From the NCBI GenBank assembly GCA_963790525.1, contig CAWBOV010000006.1:558001-622000 (forward strand): DNA of 64,000 nucleotides, written 5' to 3'. Made by a program: the position numbers and the translations under genes. Positions 59,671-64,000 of this stretch are shown in pieces. Positions within the stretch are counted from its first letter, which is position 1, and every line of letters begins with the position of its first letter. This DNA is from CAWBOV01 sp963790525 (lineage in GTDB: Bacteria; Actinomycetota; Actinomycetes; Mycobacteriales; Jatrophihabitantaceae). The notes below the pieces were generated by a model. That model did no database searches. It worked only from the letters and a program-made list of their open reading frames with translations, and was not told the DNA's origin.

Positions 59671-60333
59671 TCAGTAGCGGCCGGCAGAGATCGTGCTCGG
59701 CCGGCGCGGGCGCTTGCGGGCGGGCAGGGCGAGCTCACGCTGGGCGTACTCCATCGCCAGCCTGAAGGCGAGATGGGAGTTGATCTCGGGATCCCCGAGC
59801 AGCACCTGGATCGACAGGCCGTCGAGCAGCGAGGCGAACGCGGCGGCGAAGCGGCGCTCGTTCACCGGGCCGACGTCCCCGTTGCGGCGGCCGTCCCGGA
59901 TCACGTCGACGATCATCCTGCGCCAGCGCGCATCCAGCCCCACCCGGGCGGACGCCAGGGTGTCGTCGCGGAAGGCCTGCGCGCGAAGATCGAACCGCAG
60001 CCCCCATGCGCCCGGGTTCGAGTCCGTACGCCGCGGGTAGCACGCCCACTGCACGATCAGTTCCAGCCGCTCCCGGGCCGACGTGACCTCGTCGAGGAGC
60101 CGTCGGGCGGAGTCGTAGAAGGCCGCTTCCGACTGGCGTAGTGCGGCCACCAGCAGCTGATCACGGGAGCCGAAGTAGTAGAGGACCAGGGCGGAACTCG
60201 TCCCTGCCCGCGCGGCGACGTCGGCGACCCGCGTCTCGCTGAACCCGCGCTCGCGGATCACTTCCGCTGCGGCCCGGAGCAGCTGGGCCCGGCGGGCCTC
60301 GTTGCCCACAGTCGTGAGCGCCGACTCGGACAC
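59671..60333 (-). CDS. TetR family transcriptional regulator (BetI-like)
   Basis: A 220-residue regulator. The helix-turn-helix covers about 28-60 (ETRVADVAARAGTSSALVLYYFGSR). The ligand domain follows, with SLLDGLSIQVLLGDPE near 180, as in the BetI branch, which suits a quaternary-amine oxygenase next door. GTG 60333 is the start. It probably controls its own operon with the Rieske gene. The 232-base gap to the divergent SDR should carry the operator; no clear palindrome stood out. Confidence 0.9.
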   Translation of the reverse strand: MSESALTTVGNEARRAQLLRAAAEVIRERGFSETRVADVAARAGTSSALVLYYFGSRDQLLVAALRQSEAAFYDSARRLLDEVTSARERLELIVQWACYPRRTDSNPGAWGLRFDLRAQAFRDDTLASARVGLDARWRRMIVDVIRDGRRNGDVGPVNERRFAAAFASLLDGLSIQVLLGDPEINSHLAFRLAMEYAQRELALPARKRPRRPSTISAGRY

Positions 60334-60565
60334 CGACGAACCCTCCGACCGTGTCGTCGTTTCCCGGACATCGTCTGCAACCCGGTTTCGAAGATATCAC
60401 TCGGAGACACCGTCGGGCGGGCTCGGCCGGCGATCCGGTCGAAGCGCTGGTGCGCACGGCCGGCCACGACGATCCTCCGGGAATAGATCCGGGACGAAGC
60501 TCGCTCGTGACGGGAGAGGACCCGTCGAACCGAGGCGGGCGCAGTGACCGACGAAGGGCACCACC

Positions 60566-61390
60566 ATGGCACAGGTCTGGTTCATCACCGGCGCATCGCG
60601 CGGCTTCGGTCGCATGTGGGCGATCGCGGCCCTGGACCGCGGCGACAGCGTCGCGGCGACCGCGCGGGACCGGTCGACCCTGGACGATCTCGTCCAGAAG
60701 TTCGGCGACCGCGTGCTCCCGATCCAGCTGGACGTGACCGATCGGGCCGCCGACTTCGCCGCGGTCGCCCAGGCACACGACTACTTCGGCCGGCTGGACA
60801 TCATCGTGAACAACGCCGGTTACGGGCAGTTCGGCATGGTCGAGGAACTCAGCGAGGACGAGGCGCGCGCGCAGATCGAGACGAATCTGTTCGGCGCGCT
60901 GTGGATCACCCAGGCCGCCCTGCCGTTCCTCCGTGCCCAGCGCTCCGGGCACATCCTGCAGGTGTCCTCCATCGGCGGGATCACCGCCTTCCCGGGCATC
61001 GGCGCCTATCACGCGTCGAAGTGGGCACTGGAGGGTATCAGCCAGGCGCTCGCGCAGGAGGTCGCCGGCTTCGGCGTGAAGGTGACGCTGATCGAGCCCA
61101 CGGGTTACGACACGGACTGGGGCGGATCCTCGGCCCGGCACACCACCCCGCTGGCCGACTACGACGAGGTCCGCGCCCAGGTCCAGCAGGCGCGTTCGGC
61201 ACGGATCGGGCGCCCGGGTGACCCGTCGGCCAGCAGCGCGGCGCTGCTGCAGGTCGTGGACTCCGCAAGGCCTCCGCTGCGGATCTTCTTCGGGGACGGC
61301 CCGCTCGCCCTCGCCACGAAGGACTACGAGTCCCGGCTGGCGACCTGGCGTGAGTGGGAGCCGGTGTCGATCGCCGCGCACGGCGGCTGA
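60566..61390 (+). CDS. Short-chain dehydrogenase/reductase
   Basis: A 274-residue classical SDR. Cofactor motif GASRGFG at residues 9-15, NNAG near 90, Ser in QVSSIGG near 137 and YHASK near 153. Arg in TARDRS after strand 2 favours NADP(H). The C-terminal part (after 190) is longer than in FabG-like proteins, as in SDRs acting on ketones or retinol-like substrates. Divergent from the TetR/Rieske pair. Confidence 0.9.
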   Translation: MAQVWFITGASRGFGRMWAIAALDRGDSVAATARDRSTLDDLVQKFGDRVLPIQLDVTDRAADFAAVAQAHDYFGRLDIIVNNAGYGQFGMVEELSEDEARAQIETNLFGALWITQAALPFLRAQRSGHILQVSSIGGITAFPGIGAYHASKWALEGISQALAQEVAGFGVKVTLIEPTGYDTDWGGSSARHTTPLADYDEVRAQVQQARSARIGRPGDPSASSAALLQVVDSARPPLRIFFGDGPLALATKDYESRLATWREWEPVSIAAHGG

Positions 61391-61422
61391 CGGCTCCGAG
61401 GCTCACGCGCCCGACGCGGAAA

Positions 61423-61452
61423 CGAGCCCCGCATCCTGAGATGCGGGGCTCG
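61423..61452 (+). terminator. Terminator hairpin after the SDR
   Basis: A perfect 13-bp stem (cgagccccgcatc and complement) with loop ctga, 33 bases beyond the SDR stop, followed by cagcgtcttcc. The rest of the gene-free stretch 61453-61642 shows no convincing gene or repeat. Confidence 0.75.
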
Positions 61453-61642
61453 CAGCGTCTTCCCCCATTACCATGCCACCCCCGTAGCCAACCACCTGCC
61501 CCCTTGATACCGAGGCGACGGCTCCCAGGTCGTGGAAGTCTGACCTGACAGATCTTATGGCAGACCTACGACACTGGGAAGGTCGGCCCCCCCGGTCCGG
61601 CCCCGACTTGACGAGATCCTGACAATCGCAGATGATCATTAC

Positions 61643-61676
61643 GTCCTGGCTTCCTCCCCCCGTGGGAAGCCAGGAC
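61643..61676 (-). terminator. Hairpin after the small zinc-ribbon gene
   Basis: A perfect 12-bp stem (gtcctggcttcc / ggaagccaggac) with a 10-base C-rich loop, 40 bases beyond the stop of the leftward zinc-ribbon gene. On the minus strand it is followed by gtaatgatcatc rather than a T-run. Confidence 0.6.
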
Positions 61677-61715
61677 ATTTCCGTGTCGGGCAAGGAACGC
61701 CGTACCGGTGTGATC

Positions 61716-61898
61716 TCAGTTCGAGATGCGGACCTCGGTGGTGTCGCAGCCGTTGTCGCACCAGACCGGTTCCCTGCGCAGCCAGTCCATCCGGTAGCCC
61801 GCGAACGCCTCGACGACGTACTCGGTGAAGTTGAGAGGGACGCCGCAGTGCGGGCACGGCCGCGTACGGTCCCGCACCTGGCGGGTAATCTCGGACAT
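61716..61898 (-). CDS. Small zinc-ribbon-like protein
   Basis: A 60-residue protein with two cysteine pairs: CPHC near residue 15-18 and CDNGC near 45-49, a spacing that suits one zinc ribbon. The part between is aromatic (NFTEYVVEAFAGYRMDW). ATG 61898 has ggggg about ten bases upstream; a TTG at 61907 is an alternative. No family recognised. Its own terminator candidate supports a real gene. Confidence 0.6.
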   Translation of the reverse strand: MSEITRQVRDRTRPCPHCGVPLNFTEYVVEAFAGYRMDWLRREPVWCDNGCDTTEVRISN

Positions 61899-62113
61899 TC
61901 TGATCAAGCCCCCGTTTTGCCGCGTCCGTCATCACCGCAAAGATCGTCACCAGCGACGGCTTCACGGGACCCGTCAAGAACACCACATGAGGGCCCACGT
62001 CGTCACGTGGATCATCAGTGATGCGGCCGACCCCGCAGGAGATGCTGATCATTCGGGGCCGGCCCGGGCGGGCGCACCTAGCCGCGCGGGTGCGGATGTG
62101 ACAGCCTGCTGGG

Positions 62114-62572
62114 GTGGCCAACCAGTACATCCTGCAGTCACTTCCGCCGTCCCTCCGAGCCCATTGCCCGGAGGCGACCGATCAGCTCGACGCCGTGATG
62201 GAACTGGCGTGGAACAGTTGTGACCCCGTCCTGCTGGAACTGGTGCGGCTGCGGATCGCCACCCTCGTCGGCAACGACGAAGCGGCGCTGGCGGTCCGTC
62301 ATGTCGACTCCGTCGAACTCTCCGAAGCCAAGATCGCGCAGCTGCCGAGCTGGCCGACCAGTCCGCTGTTCGACGAACGGGAGCGCGATTGCCTCTCCTT
62401 CGCCGAGCAGTTCGCGATGGACGTCACCGGCTTCACCGACGCCGATGTCGCCGCCGCGCGCCGCCACTTCACGCCCGGCGGGTTCTACGCATTCGTGACC
62501 GCGCTCTACCTGATGGACTTCGGCCAGCGGCTGGAACTGGCGAGTACCGCTCTCCTCGGACGCGCGTCGTGA
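62114..62572 (+). CDS. Carboxymuconolactone decarboxylase-like protein lacking CxxC
   Basis: A 152-residue all-helical protein of the AhpD/CMD fold (DPVLLELVRLRIATLVGNDEAA near 37-58, FAEQFAMDVTGFTDADVAAAR near 98). The CxxC pair that makes AhpD-like proteins disulfide reductases should fall near residues 53-56 but reads GNDEA here. It is therefore probably a structural or binding partner. GTG 62114 used; its stop overlaps the start of the second CMD gene. Confidence 0.75.
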   Translation: MANQYILQSLPPSLRAHCPEATDQLDAVMELAWNSCDPVLLELVRLRIATLVGNDEAALAVRHVDSVELSEAKIAQLPSWPTSPLFDERERDCLSFAEQFAMDVTGFTDADVAAARRHFTPGGFYAFVTALYLMDFGQRLELASTALLGRAS

Positions 62573-63147
62573 CCGCGGCCCCTCGCTTCGACCGGGCCTG
62601 GCTCGCCGGCGACGCTGCGGCGGGAGCGCGTGCGCTCAAGGCCGCACTGTCGGACTATCAGGATTCCGTGGTCCGCCTGCGCGCCCTGGGTCCGGCACTG
62701 ACCGAGCTGGTGCGCCTGCGGTGCGCCCGCACACACGGCTGCCGCATCTGCCAGACGCTCCGCATCGCCGACGCGGTCGATGCGGGCGTGGACGAGACGG
62801 TGACCGCCAAGCTCGACGACTTCGAGTCCTCCGATCTGGACGAGCGCACGAAGGTCGCGCTACGGATCACCGACGCGTTCATCACCTGGCCGCAGGCCAT
62901 CGACGCCGAACTCGCGGCTGCCGCGCACCGGTGGTTCAGCGATGCCGAGCTGGCCGAGCTGTGCCTGGACATCACCAAGTGGAGCACCCAGAAGATCCAG
63001 GTCTCGCTCGGGCTGGACGCGGCGGACCGCGTGCCCGTCAACGCCGAGGGTGTCAGCTATCTGACCTTCGCCGCTGACGGAGCGGTCGCCGGCTATTCGG
63101 CCGAACGGCTCGGCGTGCACCAGCATGCCGACGGCGCACAGTGCTGA
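62569..63147 (+). CDS. Carboxymuconolactone decarboxylase family protein (CxxC)
   Basis: A 192-residue AhpD/CMD-fold protein. The family segment LTELVRLRCARTHGCRICQTLR carries Cys58 and Cys61 as CxxC plus Cys52. The C-terminal half (FSDAELAELCLDITKWSTQKIQVSLGLD) is the usual helical bundle. Likely thiol redox activity. GTG start overlaps the preceding stop (GTGA), and its own stop overlaps the ATP-grasp start, so three genes are coupled. The two CMD genes may form a mixed oligomer. Confidence 0.85.
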   Translation: MTAAPRFDRAWLAGDAAAGARALKAALSDYQDSVVRLRALGPALTELVRLRCARTHGCRICQTLRIADAVDAGVDETVTAKLDDFESSDLDERTKVALRITDAFITWPQAIDAELAAAAHRWFSDAELAELCLDITKWSTQKIQVSLGLDAADRVPVNAEGVSYLTFAADGAVAGYSAERLGVHQHADGAQC

Positions 63148-64000
63148 CGATCTACTTCAACCGCACCTACTCCACCAACACGCACGTCATCGCGATGCTG
63201 CGCGCCAACCCCGACGGGCGCGCGGTGCGGGTGATCGCGACCCACGCCGATCCCAGCTCGCCGGTGCTGGCGGCCAGTGACGTCACCGCGCCGGAACCGC
63301 CCGAGGACGTGCGCGGTGAGGACTACGTCCGGTGGGCGCTGGAGTTCACCGCCGCCCATGACGTCGATGTCTTCGTGCCGCGCCTGGAGATGGACGCCCT
63401 GGCAGGTGCCCGGGAACGGTTCGCGGCGCAGGGGGTACGACTGCTCAGCGCCCCTGCCGCCGCGGTGCGGCACTTCGAGGACAAGCACGCGACCTACGTC
63501 GACGCCGCGGCCCGTGGGCTCCCGGTCCCGCCGTACCGGGTCGTGGCCGACGGCGCGTCGTTGCGGGCTGCCTTCGCCGAGATCGACGCGCTCTGCGGCA
63601 GCGCCTGTCTCAAACCGGTGTCGGGCGTCGGCGGGGACGGCTTCCGCATCCTCTCCGCGGACCGCCCCGCTCTGGTGGATCTGCTCGGCCCGCTGACGCC
63701 GACGGTGACGGTGGACGCGGCCGCGGACGTCCTCGACCGCGCCCTCGCCGCCGGGGAGACCGTGCCGCCCCTGCTGGTCCTGCCGTTCCTGCCCGGGCCG
63801 GAGGTCAGCGTGGACGTGCTCGCCCGCCGCGACGGCCGGCCCGTCGCCGCGATCGGTCGCAGCAAGGACGGGCGCCGGCGCCGGATCGTCGACGACCCGG
63901 CGGCGCGCGAGATCGCCGAGACGCTCGTGGCTGCCCACGGCGTGTCGTACCTGTCCAACGTCCAGATCCGTTACTGGGACGGCCCCTCGGGGCGCGAGAG
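63141..64000 (+). CDS. ATP-grasp domain protein (partial, runs off the end)
   Basis: An open frame of 286 codons with no stop up to the window edge. A Rossmann-like N domain (LTIYFNRTYSTNTHVIAML...) of about 110 residues is followed by an ATP-grasp fold: FEDKHATYVDAAARGLPVPP (pre-ATP helix), ACLKPVSGVGGDGFRIL (ATP lysine and glycine-rich loop), VLPFLPGPEVSVDVLA and AIGRSKDGRRRR. This order matches carbamoyl-phosphate synthase-like ligases that join a carboxylate to an amine via acyl phosphate. GTG 63141 overlaps the CMD stop by seven bases. Substrates unknown. Confidence 0.85.
   Translation, partial: MLTIYFNRTYSTNTHVIAMLRANPDGRAVRVIATHADPSSPVLAASDVTAPEPPEDVRGEDYVRWALEFTAAHDVDVFVPRLEMDALAGARERFAAQGVRLLSAPAAAVRHFEDKHATYVDAAARGLPVPPYRVVADGASLRAAFAEIDALCGSACLKPVSGVGGDGFRILSADRPALVDLLGPLTPTVTVDAAADVLDRALAAGETVPPLLVLPFLPGPEVSVDVLARRDGRPVAAIGRSKDGRRRRIVDDPAAREIAETLVAAHGVSYLSNVQIRYWDGPSGRE

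Noticed and set aside
61639..62130. 163-residue leftward reading frame overlapping the zinc-ribbon gene
   Set aside because: Its translation has no recognisable domain and it spans the zinc-ribbon frame and the start of the CMD gene.

Overview
The window is very GC-rich DNA with long overlapping operons, many GTG starts and few intergenic gaps. Gene content and order identify it as the chromosome of an actinomycete. The left half follows a block known from mycobacteria and relatives: sufU-sufT (Rv1465-Rv1466), ABC-F ATPase (Rv1473), a 69-residue HTH protein (Rv1473A), enoyl-CoA hydratase (Rv1472), aconitase (Rv1475c), NlpC/P60 hydrolase (Rv1477), MoxR-DUF58-VWA (Rv1479-Rv1481), fabG-inhA-hemH (Rv1483-Rv1485), an Rv1486c-like gene, NfeD and SPFH (Rv1487-Rv1488). 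The InhA-like reductase lacks the long substrate loop of the mycobacterial enzyme, and there is a hopanoid cluster. I therefore infer a non-mycolate, hopanoid-making actinomycete, for example from the Frankia/Geodermatophilus side of the phylum. I cannot name the genus.

Layout. 1-3.7 kb: end of the suf operon, ABC-F, HTH protein and crotonase. 3.8-10.5 kb: an ABC exporter and a leftward sugar ABC importer operon (binding protein, ATPase, permease, ROK regulator), sitting inside the conserved block. 10.7-27.2 kb: aconitase with a palindromic operator candidate, then cell-envelope hydrolase, MoxR chaperone set, a secreted neocarzinostatin-like protein, fatty acid synthase II reductases, ferrochelatase, NfeD and SPFH. 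27.2-45.8 kb: accessory and housekeeping genes (Eis-like acetyltransferase, LLM oxidoreductase, CPBP protease, YceI, DUF885 peptidase, LtrA, Lon with an HspR-type operator, a phosphodiesterase, a transglutaminase, a phosphotransferase/DUF6285 pair, an MFS exporter, a PAP2-acyltransferase fusion). 45.7-55.6 kb: a PucR-type regulator divergent from hpnC-hpnD-hpnE-polyprenyl synthase-squalene hopene cyclase-hpnG-ispH-hpnH. 55.7-64 kb: SDR, DMT transporter, a fluoride riboswitch with two crcB genes, a Rieske oxygenase with TetR and SDR, a small zinc-ribbon protein, and a CMD-CMD-ATP-grasp operon that runs off the end.

How the genes work together. SufU and SufT supply Fe-S clusters, needed by aconitase, IspH, HpnH and the Rieske enzyme. 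FabG and the enoyl reductase complete two steps of fatty acid elongation. The hopanoid cluster covers the route from farnesyl diphosphate to squalene (HpnCDE), cyclisation (SHC) and side-chain work (HpnH, HpnG), with prenyl precursor supply from IspH and the polyprenyl synthase.

Caveat. From about 50.18 to 54.7 kb the reading frame changes roughly every 30-80 bases while protein similarity is kept in whichever frame is current. A few isolated shifts lie at about 37.61, 45.08, 47.42, 49.12, 55.39 and 55.51 kb. I read these as sequence errors rather than gene decay. Genes so affected are typed pseudogene only because their frames are broken as given.
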